From the NCBI GenBank assembly GCA_038228295.1, contig JBBRPH010000019.1, forward strand, positions 14,729 through 78,728: DNA of 64,000 nt, in the 5' to 3' direction. Source of the stretch: JAICKM01 sp038228295. GTDB taxonomy: Bacteria; Chloroflexota; Chloroflexia; QHBQ01; JAICKM01. Made by a program: the position numbers and the translations under genes. Shown piece after piece: positions 56,896-64,000 of this stretch (position 1 is its first letter; each line of letters begins with the position of its first letter). The notes beneath the pieces are model-generated. The model was not told where the DNA came from. It searched no databases and worked only from the letters and a program-made list of their open reading frames with translations.

Positions 56896-57872
56896 GCCGC
56901 CGCTCCTAGAAACTGTTTGTACCAAGCCACGGTGCGCCGCAGTCCCTCATCAAGGCTAAAGAGTGGCTGCCAGCCTAGTACCCGCCGGGCCAAGGCTGCG
57001 CTCAGGTATTGGTGGCGGATTTCGTTGCGGGCTTGATCATAGATCACAGGCTGTAAATCCGATTCCATTAAGGTCAGAATGCGGGCGACCAGATCCAGAA
57101 CCGTCACCTGGATTTCGTTTGAAAAATTGAAGGCTTGACCGCGCAGGGCAGGGTCGGCGGCTAGCTGTTCGGCTAGGCACATATAGGCCGCCGCGCCGTC
57201 TTCGACATAAAAATAGTCGCGGATATACAGGCCATCCGAGCGGATTACAGGAGCCTGCCCGCGCAGAATCGACCGGATGGTGCCGGGCACAATGCGGTTC
57301 CAGTTGAGATCGCCGCCGCCGTAGAAATTACCGCAACGGGTGATTGTGACCGGCAGTTCATACGTTTCCGCATAGCTGCGGGCGATGAGATCCGCACAGG
57401 ACTTACTGACATCATAGGGGTGGCGACCTTGCAGGGGGGTCGTTTCATCGTAAGGCAACGTGGTGTGATCGCCATAGGCTTTATCGGACGAAGCCAGAAT
57501 AATTTGCCCCACTGTGGGGCTGCGGCGACATGCTTCCATCATGGCCCAAGTGCCGCCGATATTGGTCGCAAAAGTGGAGACCGGATTGCGATTGGCAATG
57601 GGCACAATGGTCTGTGCCGCTAGGTGCATTACCGTTTGCACTTCGTACTCGCCCAGTGCCCGCTCAAGCAGCGCCTGATCGCACACATCACCGCGCACCA
57701 CCTTGACTCTATCCAGTAGCCCGGCTCGCCATAGTTCGGACTGCGGCATCCAGTCCCGCACCAGGCAGACAACATCCGCGCCGGCTTCCACGAGGCGGCG
57801 CACCAACCAGCCGCCGAGCAACCCACTCGCGCCGGTCACCAGGGTGGAACGATCCTGCCAAAATTCGCTCAT
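56892..57872 (-). CDS. rfbG: CDP-glucose 4,6-dehydratase-like
   Basis: A 326-residue SDR: TLVTGASGLLGGWLVRRL, VMHLAAQTIVPIANRNPVSTFATNIGGTW, ASSDKAYG (hallmark of RfbG), YDVSKSCADLIARSY with Y-x3-K, RCGNFYGGGDLNWNRIVPGTIRSIL. It turns CDP-glucose into CDP-4-keto-6-deoxyglucose. Slightly short compared with the usual ~350-360. Overlaps its supplier gene (cytidylyltransferase) by 4 nt. Confidence 0.91.
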   Translation of the reverse strand: MSEFWQDRSTLVTGASGLLGGWLVRRLVEAGADVVCLVRDWMPQSELWRAGLLDRVKVVRGDVCDQALLERALGEYEVQTVMHLAAQTIVPIANRNPVSTFATNIGGTWAMMEACRRSPTVGQIILASSDKAYGDHTTLPYDETTPLQGRHPYDVSKSCADLIARSYAETYELPVTITRCGNFYGGGDLNWNRIVPGTIRSILRGQAPVIRSDGLYIRDYFYVEDGAAAYMCLAEQLAADPALRGQAFNFSNEIQVTVLDLVARILTLMESDLQPVIYDQARNEIRHQYLSAALARRVLGWQPLFSLDEGLRRTVAWYKQFLGAAA

Positions 57873-58642
57873 GTCCACACCTTCCAGGGCGCACGATCCT
57901 CTTGCCAAAGGCTATCGAGCAGACGCTTATCCCGCAGGGTGTCCATACATTGCCAGAATTGATCATGCCGGTAGGCCATCAATTGGCCTTCAGTCGCTAA
58001 CTGTTCCAGTGCATCGGATTCTAAACTGATCTGAGTATTATCAGGCAAATAACGGAAAATCGCGGGCTCGAACACTAAGAAGCCACCATTGATCCAGCCC
58101 TCACCGATTTGCGGCTTTTCAATAAACTGCGTCACGGTATCCCCTTCGAACGCTAGGCCGCCAAAGCGCGACGGCGGGCGGACGGCGGTCACGGTGGCGA
58201 CCCGCCCGTGCGCGCGATGAAACGTGAGCAAATCGTGCAAATCCACGTTGCACACGCCGTCGCCGTAGGTCAGCATGAAGGTTGCGTCGTGCAGCCAGGG
58301 TTCCAATCGCTTGAGCCGGGTGCCGGTGTTGCTGTCTTGGCCGGTCTCAATCAGATGAATACGCCAATCCTCGCATTCGCGGTTATGTGCTTCGACCGTA
58401 CCGCGCACTAGATCGATGGTCATACTGCCGTTCAGATGGTAATAGTCAAGAAAATAGCGTTTGACCATTTCACCTTTATAACCCAGTGCGACGACAAATT
58501 CGTTGAAGCCATAATGCCCGTAATGTTTCATAATATGCCAGAGGATCGGCCGCTCGCCGATTTCGACCAGCGGCTTGGGACGGATAACCGTCTCCTCCGA
58601 CAGCCGTGTGCCGAGACCCCCCGCCAAGATGACCACTTTCAT
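57869..58642 (-). CDS. rfbF: Glucose-1-phosphate cytidylyltransferase
   Basis: A 257-residue nucleotidyltransferase: MKVVILAGGLGTRLSEET, RPKPLVEIGERPILWHIMKHYGHYG, FMLTYGDGVCNVDL, RFGGLAFEGDTVTQFIEKPQIGEGWINGGFLV, QFWQCMDTLRDKRLLDSLW. This is the standard RfbF sequence pattern, making CDP-glucose from CTP and glucose 1-phosphate. Overlaps wzt by 4 nt. It fixes the sugar pathway as CDP-linked. Confidence 0.95.
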   Translation of the reverse strand: MKVVILAGGLGTRLSEETVIRPKPLVEIGERPILWHIMKHYGHYGFNEFVVALGYKGEMVKRYFLDYYHLNGSMTIDLVRGTVEAHNRECEDWRIHLIETGQDSNTGTRLKRLEPWLHDATFMLTYGDGVCNVDLHDLLTFHRAHGRVATVTAVRPPSRFGGLAFEGDTVTQFIEKPQIGEGWINGGFLVFEPAIFRYLPDNTQISLESDALEQLATEGQLMAYRHDQFWQCMDTLRDKRLLDSLWQEDRAPWKVWT

Positions 58643-59961
58643 GACGCTTGCACTCCCGCCTGTCCATCTGGGGGGGTAAACGTGTTGGTCCACTGCAACA
58701 GCGGCCGCACCACGCCGGGGTATGGACCGGCGTAGTCACCACGCACCGAGTCGCCGTCGAGGCTGTCGATCACATGAAAGGCCACAGCATCCCGCTCCTC
58801 CACATGGACAATCACGGGGTCTAAGGTGCTGATCACCGCTGAAACGATAACAGTGCCTTCAGCCAAGAAATTACCGGGTATCCAGGCCGTGCTGACATAG
58901 TGCCCCATTGGGCGCGGGCGCCCCCGCCACGCGGGGTCGAGATCATTGCTGACAAAGAGGTAGGTGCCTTCTTCGTTATGCAGGTGGTAGTTGGGAGCTA
59001 GTAGATGGCCCGGTTGCAGCACCTCGAATTCCATTTCGAGACCGATGGGTTGCCGAATATCCAGCGCGTCGGTCACCTCGCCGCTACTAGTACGCACCCG
59101 TACCGCGTGCAAGCGCACGACGCTGTTGCCCGGTGCGGTAGCTGCATCCGGCCACTCGCGCGCCGCCGAGGTGCCCAGCCCGGATTGCAGGTAGTTGTTC
59201 ACAATTTGGTACGACGGACCGTCCGCCAAGACACCACCCGCATCCATCAGAATCGTGCGTTTACACAGCCGAGTGATCGCCGACATATTGTGCGACACAA
59301 AAAACACGGTGCGTCCTTGCTGCCCCACATCCTGCATCTTCGCCAAGCATTTTTTCTGGAACGAGGCATCGCCGACCGCCAATACCTCGTCGATCAGCAA
59401 AATCTCGGGTTGTAGATGGGCTGCCACCGCGAAGGCTAACCGGACATACATCCCGCTAGAGTAGCGCTTCACCGGCGTGTCCAAAAATCGATCAAGATCC
59501 GCAAAAGCAACGATTTCATCAAAATGCCGGGCGACTTCGGCGCGCTTCATGCCCATGATAGAACCGTTGAGGTAAATGTTCTCGCGGCCACTGAGTTCCG
59601 GGTGAAAGCCGGTGCCGACTTCTAATAAGGAGCCGACTCGGCCGTAGATGTCGGCGGTGCCACTGGTCGGCTCGGTAATGCGCGACAGGATTTTGAGCAA
59701 GGTGCTTTTGCCGGCTCCGTTACGGCCAATAATACCGACGACCTCGCCCGCGTTGATCTCAAACGACACGTCGCGTAGTGCCCAAAAATACTCGCGGGCG
59801 GCTGCGCCGTTTACGCGCGTACCGGACACCAGATTACGCACGGCGCGCCAGGGCGCAGACAATGCGTCGGTTAAATTATCGCGTAAGGTGGTGTAGGCCA
59901 CCCGGCTCCCGATCTGGTATTGCTTACTCAGGTGATCTACCCGGATCACGGTATCGCTCAT
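58639..59961 (-). CDS. wzt: Polysaccharide ABC exporter ATPase with carbohydrate-binding domain (Wzt)
   Basis: A 440-residue protein. ABC domain: Walker A GRNGAGKST, Q-loop and YSSGMYVRLAFAVAAHL signature, ILLIDEVLAVGDASF Walker B, FVSHNMSAI H-loop. From ~275 on there is a beta-sandwich (LHAVRVRTSSGE, LEMEFEVLQPG, GHYVSTAWIPGNFLAEG), matching the Wzt C-terminal domain that recognises the capped polymer end. Polymers exported this way usually carry a terminal modification. 4 nt after wzm. Confidence 0.94.
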   Translation of the reverse strand: MSDTVIRVDHLSKQYQIGSRVAYTTLRDNLTDALSAPWRAVRNLVSGTRVNGAAAREYFWALRDVSFEINAGEVVGIIGRNGAGKSTLLKILSRITEPTSGTADIYGRVGSLLEVGTGFHPELSGRENIYLNGSIMGMKRAEVARHFDEIVAFADLDRFLDTPVKRYSSGMYVRLAFAVAAHLQPEILLIDEVLAVGDASFQKKCLAKMQDVGQQGRTVFFVSHNMSAITRLCKRTILMDAGGVLADGPSYQIVNNYLQSGLGTSAAREWPDAATAPGNSVVRLHAVRVRTSSGEVTDALDIRQPIGLEMEFEVLQPGHLLAPNYHLHNEEGTYLFVSNDLDPAWRGRPRPMGHYVSTAWIPGNFLAEGTVIVSAVISTLDPVIVHVEERDAVAFHVIDSLDGDSVRGDYAGPYPGVVRPLLQWTNTFTPPDGQAGVQAS

Positions 59962-59964
59962 CTT

Positions 59965-60837
59965 TTACACCACATCGGCAAACGTCTTCTCAACGCGGCG
60001 GAAGTAGAGCAGCCCACCAATCAATGCCACACCGACGACCGTTGCCGACACAAAAATAGATGCAGCCGGTGGGGGAGTGCCGAGCAAGGCCCAGCGGAAG
60101 CCGTCTACGACCCCCACCATCGGATTGAGGCCGTAGAGTAGCTGCCACTGTTTCGGCACCAAGTTGCCGGAATAAGCAATCGGGGTAGCAAACAGCCAGA
60201 CTTGGGTTAAAAACGGGATGATGTGCCGAACATCGCGGTATTGAACATTCAGGGCCGATAGCCACAACCCCGCAGCGACGGCGCTGGCGAGCGCCAGCAA
60301 GATGAAGAAAGGTAATGTGAGAATAGCGATGCTCGGCACAATGGCGTAAAACGCCATGAGTGCCAGCAGCACAACAAATGCGACCGCAAAATCCAGTAGC
60401 CCAGCGATCACCGCCGACAACGGCACAAGCAGGCGCGGGAAGTACACTTTGGTGATGACGTGCTGATTCGCTACCAAGCTGTTGCCGGCCTGGGTTAAAC
60501 CAAATGCGAATAACTGCCAGGGTAAGAGGGCACAGAAACTGAATACGGGGTAGGGAAGACCGTCGGACGGCGTGTTCATCAAGCGGCCGAAAAAGACGCT
60601 GAATACCACCATCATTAAGAGTGGTTGTACCACGGCCCAAGCGCCGCCCAGCACAGTCTGCTTATAGCGCACTCTAATATCACGCCATGTCAGCAGGTAA
60701 AGCAACTCCCGGTATTCCCAGAGTTCGTGCAAATTAAGCGCGGCCCAACCCTGAGATCGCTTGATGTGAACGTGCAGGAGAGGCGGGGCGTGATTCTCAG
60801 CCGACGGTTGCACTTCGGTGTCGGTAGTTAGTAACAT
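59965..60837 (-). CDS. wzm: Polysaccharide ABC exporter permease (Wzm)
   Basis: A 290-residue ABC-2 permease with six hydrophobic segments and the N-terminal LWEYRELLYLLTWRDIRVRYKQTVLGGAWAVVQPL signature of O-antigen/teichoic-acid exporter channels. LLPWQLFAFGLTQAGNSLVANQHVITKVYFPRLLVPL is also typical. First gene of the eight-gene CDP-sugar/export operon, 60 nt from the predicted transcription start. Confidence 0.94.
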   Translation of the reverse strand: MLLTTDTEVQPSAENHAPPLLHVHIKRSQGWAALNLHELWEYRELLYLLTWRDIRVRYKQTVLGGAWAVVQPLLMMVVFSVFFGRLMNTPSDGLPYPVFSFCALLPWQLFAFGLTQAGNSLVANQHVITKVYFPRLLVPLSAVIAGLLDFAVAFVVLLALMAFYAIVPSIAILTLPFFILLALASAVAAGLWLSALNVQYRDVRHIIPFLTQVWLFATPIAYSGNLVPKQWQLLYGLNPMVGVVDGFRWALLGTPPPAASIFVSATVVGVALIGGLLYFRRVEKTFADVV

Positions 60838-60902
60838 TGTTCCATTTCTTAAACGCCTTGTATTAACCCCTGCGCTAGGATCTTAGTTAAACGGTCACGG
60901 GG

Positions 60903-60931
60903 ATTGTACCCGATTTCACAACCAATGACAA
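60903..60931 (-). promoter_or_regulatory. Promoter of the wzm-wzt/CDP-sugar operon
   Basis: On the minus strand TTGTCA (60931-60926) and TACAAT (60908-60903) are exactly 17 nt apart, about 65 nt before the wzm ATG. No other promoter is apparent within the operon. Confidence 0.85.
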
Positions 60932-60955
60932 GTACTAGCCGACAGGGGCTGGTGC

Positions 60956-61723
60956 CTACGTTGTTTTTCGCAGCCAAGCGGACGGCCAGTGTGTAATGTT
61001 TTTATCTAGGCGGCTTTCATTGAACGGCCACGGTGGTTGCTGCAAGTGGAACTCCGGATGCCGTTCGGCAAACTCGCCGGCCGCCGCCGCCGGGTTATCC
61101 CACACCCATTCCGGCTTACCCTGCGGCACATCGTGGAGATCTTGCATTATGCCGTCTGTTGCCACAATATACGAGCCTGGGGTGATAAAGCGGTGATAGG
61201 CCTCTAGTTCGGCCAGAACGTGTCCTTTGCTGTGATTGGAGTCGAGCAGAACAAGCACGGTTTCACCTTGAGCTATCAAAGACCCGACGTGGCGAACCAC
61301 AGTAGAGGCCGTGGAAGAGCCTTCCACCAATGTAATCAAGGGGGATAGTGTATGCGCCTCTATCGTTTTGCGGTTATGAGGTCGGATCTCGATATCAATC
61401 CCGATGACGCGCCCTTTGCCCATCGCTTTGCACAGACTCGCATAATAAATCAGCGAACCGCCATGCGCCACCCCCGTTTCGATGATAACATCCGGCTTCA
61501 CAGTATAAATGACCTCTTGCAGCCGGATCATATCTTCGGGCAACTGAATAACAGGCCTACCCATCCAACTAAAGGTGTAGGTATATTTTTGGTTCCAGCC
61601 TACTTTGAGCCATTGTGTGGAAATCAGTTCAAAGGCGGCATCGGAGTAGAGATCGAGGCTGACAGAGTGCCCGTCCGCTTCTTGGATTAGTTGCTGCGTC
61701 TCGGTATCTATGGTTATTCGCAT
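60956..61723 (-). CDS. CmcI/rhamnosyl O-methyltransferase-like protein
   Basis: A 255-residue class I methyltransferase of the cephalosporin hydroxylase (CmcI) family. ETGVAHGGSLIYYASLCKAMG is the SAM motif I region, GRVIGIDIEIRPHN carries the acidic residue, VLVLLDSNHSKGHVLAELEAYHRFITPGSYIVATDG is the family core with metal-binding D/H. Members O-methylate sugars in cell-wall glycans. ATG 61723 has GGGAG 6 nt upstream. It may supply the terminal methyl cap read by Wzt, which is inference. Confidence 0.88.
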   Translation of the reverse strand: MRITIDTETQQLIQEADGHSVSLDLYSDAAFELISTQWLKVGWNQKYTYTFSWMGRPVIQLPEDMIRLQEVIYTVKPDVIIETGVAHGGSLIYYASLCKAMGKGRVIGIDIEIRPHNRKTIEAHTLSPLITLVEGSSTASTVVRHVGSLIAQGETVLVLLDSNHSKGHVLAELEAYHRFITPGSYIVATDGIMQDLHDVPQGKPEWVWDNPAAAAGEFAERHPEFHLQQPPWPFNESRLDKNITHWPSAWLRKTT

Positions 61724-61887
61724 GATCACTCCCATTTATTACGCCATGTCTACTTTATTTCTGTATAATAACGGCAGAGGGCAACCGCCTGCGCCACTTC
61801 GCACCTAGCGCGTTATAGCATAGCATACCGATTGCGACAGCGTCAAGACAGTCAGCCGCGTACCTGGTTGGTCACCAAAGTAAGCCT

Positions 61888-61916
61888 TTGACAAATAGGG
61901 CACAATATCTTATAAA
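61888..61916 (+). promoter_or_regulatory. Promoter of the terminal glycosyltransferase pair
   Basis: TTGACA (61888-61893) and TATAAA (61911-61916) with 17-nt spacing, within an AT-rich 270-bp gap between divergent genes. No gene is visible in the gap. Confidence 0.88.
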
Positions 61917-61994
61917 TATGAAGCCCGCCGCGTGGAGAGAAAAGCCCGCAGACTTGGTATAGTAGGGGAAAGTACGTGGTTTAACCGCCAAGGA

Positions 61995-63053
61995 ATGAGT
62001 AACCTGACGATCCACCCGTCAACAAGAGACAATTCCTCTCACCATACTGGAGATGCGCCGGTAGCCGGCCCGTTGGTGAGCATCGGGCTACCGGTTTATA
62101 ACGGCGAACGTTACCTCCGCGAAGCACTGGATTCCCTGATCGGGCAAGACTATCCCCACCTCGAACTCATCCTCTCCGATAATGCCTCCACAGACGCGAC
62201 AGCCGCGCTCTGTCTGGAATACGCCGCCCGCGATCCACGCATCCGCTACTATCGGCTGGAGAGCAATATCGGATCACTCGCCAACTTCCGGCGCGTCGCT
62301 CAGCTGGCACAGGGTACCTATTTCATGTGGGCGGCCTTTGACGATCTGCGTAGCCCCACCTATCTGAGCGCCTGTGTCGCGGCGCTAGAGGCTGATCCAG
62401 GCGCCGTTTTTTGCTGCACCGACCTGCGCCTGATAGATGAAGAGGGGCAAGAAGTAGACGAAGCGGCTTGGACGCACGGCATCCGCCCGCAGGGCCGCAC
62501 GCCCTGGCGGCGGGTACGCGCTATAGCACGAGCCAGCTACTGGTACGACGTTTACAGTCTGATGCGCAGGCAAATGCTGCTCCAAACGCGCGGGCTGTTA
62601 CCGGTTTGGGGAGGCGACGTGGTCCTGTTGCTGGAGTTGTGCCTGCGCGGGCGGGTGCTGTATGTGCCGCAGAAGCTGTTTACCTACCGTGTATTCCCGC
62701 ACAAAACACAAGACGACCTAGCGCGTGGGGTAGCGGCGGCCCAGGCCGCAACGGCAGTGCCGGTAAGTTGGACCACCCTAACCCTGGAACTGACACACAG
62801 CATCCGGCTGGCGCCGCTAACACAGCACACCAAATTGCTGCTGATCCTACGCTTCCTTTGGGAGTTCTGTGGGCGTAACGCGTTGATCGGCAGCTTCATT
62901 TACGCCGAGGGCACCGCCGGCGTGCGCCACGCCCTGCGCCGCCACGCTTATCGCCGCAGCCTAGCCTTGCTGGGTATTGCCGCACTGGGCAGTAGCCAGT
63001 TCCAGCGGCGCCGGCTGGGCGCGAAACTCCGCAAAGAACTGCGCCGCCGATGA
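61995..63053 (+). CDS. GT2 family glycosyltransferase
   Basis: A 352-residue GT-A enzyme: LVSIGLPVYNGERYLREALDSLIGQDYPHLELILSDNASTDAT starts the fold, MWAAFDDLRSPTYLSACV contains the DxD-like motif and GVAAAQAATAVP follows. ATG 61995 has only AAGG very close by; a GTG at 61932 lies a few bases after the expected transcription start and would give a nearly leaderless mRNA with 21 extra residues. Start uncertain, identity firm. Overlaps the next gene by 4 nt (ATGA). Confidence 0.9.
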   Translation: MSNLTIHPSTRDNSSHHTGDAPVAGPLVSIGLPVYNGERYLREALDSLIGQDYPHLELILSDNASTDATAALCLEYAARDPRIRYYRLESNIGSLANFRRVAQLAQGTYFMWAAFDDLRSPTYLSACVAALEADPGAVFCCTDLRLIDEEGQEVDEAAWTHGIRPQGRTPWRRVRAIARASYWYDVYSLMRRQMLLQTRGLLPVWGGDVVLLLELCLRGRVLYVPQKLFTYRVFPHKTQDDLARGVAAAQAATAVPVSWTTLTLELTHSIRLAPLTQHTKLLLILRFLWEFCGRNALIGSFIYAEGTAGVRHALRRHAYRRSLALLGIAALGSSQFQRRRLGAKLRKELRRR

Positions 63054-64000
63054 AAGTGATCTACGATATATCCACACTCGGGCTAGGCTACCGCAGCGGC
63101 GAACGGGCGGGGGTGTTTCGGGCGGTTGAGCGACTGGCCTACGGACTGGCGGCCGCGCCGGAGTGTGATTTGGTGTTCAGCGCCGCGCTTAGTATTCGGG
63201 AGTTGCACGCTGCATTCGCTTACCTCGCAAGCACAGCGGGGCTGCAAACCGTCCCTTTGCCGCATCCCTATAGGCAACGCCCGATCCAAGCCGTCCTCGA
63301 CTCGCCGGCCAAAGCCACGCTCGACCGCGCTATCCCCCAACTGAGCAGACGGATCGCACACACCGCCGGGCCGGTGCGGCTGGGCCTGCAAGTGGGCCGC
63401 CGCCTAGCTTGGGCAACGCAACAGCGCCTAGAAGCCGGGTATCCTACGATTGAGCCGCAGAGCTTGGCCGCCGCCGACGTGTTTCACTCGCCCATGCACG
63501 CGATCCCCCCACAAGTCAAGGCGCGGCAGGGGCTGGGCAAACTGCTCACCGTGTACGACCTGATCCCGATTTTGCACCCGCAGTGGTTTAAGGCGACCGC
63601 GACGACCAGCGTGACCGCTGCGGCGATCCTCCAAAGCATTCTGCCTGACGGCTGGGCGTTGTGTATCTCGGAAGCGACTAAAGCGGATCTGTGCAGCTAC
63701 TTGCCTATCGCGCCGGAGCGGGTGCGCGTCACCTATTTGGCCGCCGATCCAGCCCTGTTCTATCCGTGCACCGATGTGGCAACCCGGCAGGCGGTCCAAC
63801 AGAGGTACGGCCTGCCCGCCGCACCCTATCTCCTGAGCGTCAACACGCTGGAACCGCGCAAAAACATGGAACACGCCATCCGGGCGTTTGCGCGACTCGT
63901 GCAAGAGCAACAGATCCCCGACCTCTGCTTTGTGCTAGTCGGCGCGCACGGCTGGGACTACGGCACCATCTTCGACACCATCGCCCACACACCGGGCCTC
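63050..64000 (+). CDS. GT4 family glycosyltransferase, truncated by window end
   Basis: The first 317 residues of a GT-B enzyme running off the right edge. MKVIYDISTLGLGYRSGERAGVFRAVERLAYGL at the start, DVFHSPMHAIPPQV, LTVYDLIPILHPQWF, CISEATKADLCSYLPIAPERVRVTYLAADPALFYP and YLLSVNTLEPRKNMEHAIRAF all fit GT4 mannosyl/glucosyltransferases of the WbpZ/MtfB type. The donor-site E-x7-E lies beyond the window. Confidence 0.9.
   Translation, partial: MKVIYDISTLGLGYRSGERAGVFRAVERLAYGLAAAPECDLVFSAALSIRELHAAFAYLASTAGLQTVPLPHPYRQRPIQAVLDSPAKATLDRAIPQLSRRIAHTAGPVRLGLQVGRRLAWATQQRLEAGYPTIEPQSLAAADVFHSPMHAIPPQVKARQGLGKLLTVYDLIPILHPQWFKATATTSVTAAAILQSILPDGWALCISEATKADLCSYLPIAPERVRVTYLAADPALFYPCTDVATRQAVQQRYGLPAAPYLLSVNTLEPRKNMEHAIRAFARLVQEQQIPDLCFVLVGAHGWDYGTIFDTIAHTPGL

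Noticed and set aside
52410..57872. CDP-abequose/paratose/tyvelose-type 3,6-dideoxyhexose pathway
   Set aside because: rfbF and rfbG fit, but the PMP-dependent dehydrase (E1/RfbH) and its reductase are absent, and C-methyltransferases are present in their place.

Overview
The window is about 64 kb of GC-rich bacterial chromosome, densely coding on both strands, with no rRNA, transposase, phage gene or CRISPR array. The gene content points to a Chloroflexota (Chloroflexi) bacterium: Uma2-family nucleases, a secreted protein with repeated 'YFP.TG..F/Y..W' modules, TolB-like lipoproteins, a zinc-ribbon Ser/Thr kinase, a sortase-like LPQTG tail, and heptameric short tandem repeats. This assignment is an inference from gene families; no rRNA or marker gene confirms it.

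Layout. 0-11.6 kb: a metabolic and stress block with the end of an alkaline-phosphatase-like gene, methyltransferases, two tandem Uma2 nucleases, mannose-6-phosphate isomerase, an unknown protein carrying heptamer repeats, a cation efflux (CDF) protein, a GNAT acetyltransferase, a large HPII-type catalase and a MATE exporter. 11.7-14.7 kb: a copper or metal operon (secreted LPQTG protein plus P1B ATPase with a CPD motif). 14.7-19.8 kb: a minus-strand run of a flavin monooxygenase, a GT2 glycosyltransferase, an MreB-like actin, a Doc toxin with its antitoxin, and an RmlD-like reductase. 19.9-29.9 kb: secreted and envelope proteins (TolB-like lipoprotein, a KPV-repeat protein behind a long structured leader, a GT39 mannosyltransferase, two alpha/beta hydrolases, a repeat protein), tRNA-Arg(CCG), tRNA-Gln(TTG) and a degenerate Nudix protein. 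29.9-34.9 kb: a complete branched-chain amino acid ABC transporter operon (livK-H-M-G-F order on the minus strand). 35-42.2 kb: a small membrane protein, a zinc-ribbon kinase, an MBL hydrolase and a heterodimeric ABC exporter.

42.3-64 kb is a surface-polysaccharide locus. A plus-strand arm (42.5-50.8 kb) starts from a near-consensus promoter and a hairpin-rich leader. It encodes an initiating sugar transferase, four GT1/GT4 glycosyltransferases, an AsnB amidotransferase and a hexapeptide acyltransferase. A minus-strand operon (60.8 to 52.9 kb) of eight tightly coupled genes encodes a Wzm/Wzt polysaccharide exporter followed by CDP-glucose pyrophosphorylase, CDP-glucose 4,6-dehydratase, two zinc-binding C-methyltransferase-like proteins, an RmlC-like epimerase and an NAD-dependent sugar reductase. 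Together these could build and export a polymer carrying a CDP-derived C-methyl-branched 6-deoxyhexose. Two overlapping FdtA/QdtA-like ketoisomerase genes face this operon. The right end holds a CmcI-like methyltransferase and two more glycosyltransferases, the last cut by the window edge.

Many promoters are readable by eye (TTGACA-like boxes 16-18 nt from TATAAT-like boxes), and many neighbouring genes overlap by 1-8 nt, implying translational coupling. All function calls rest on motif recognition in the translated sequence; no database search was run.
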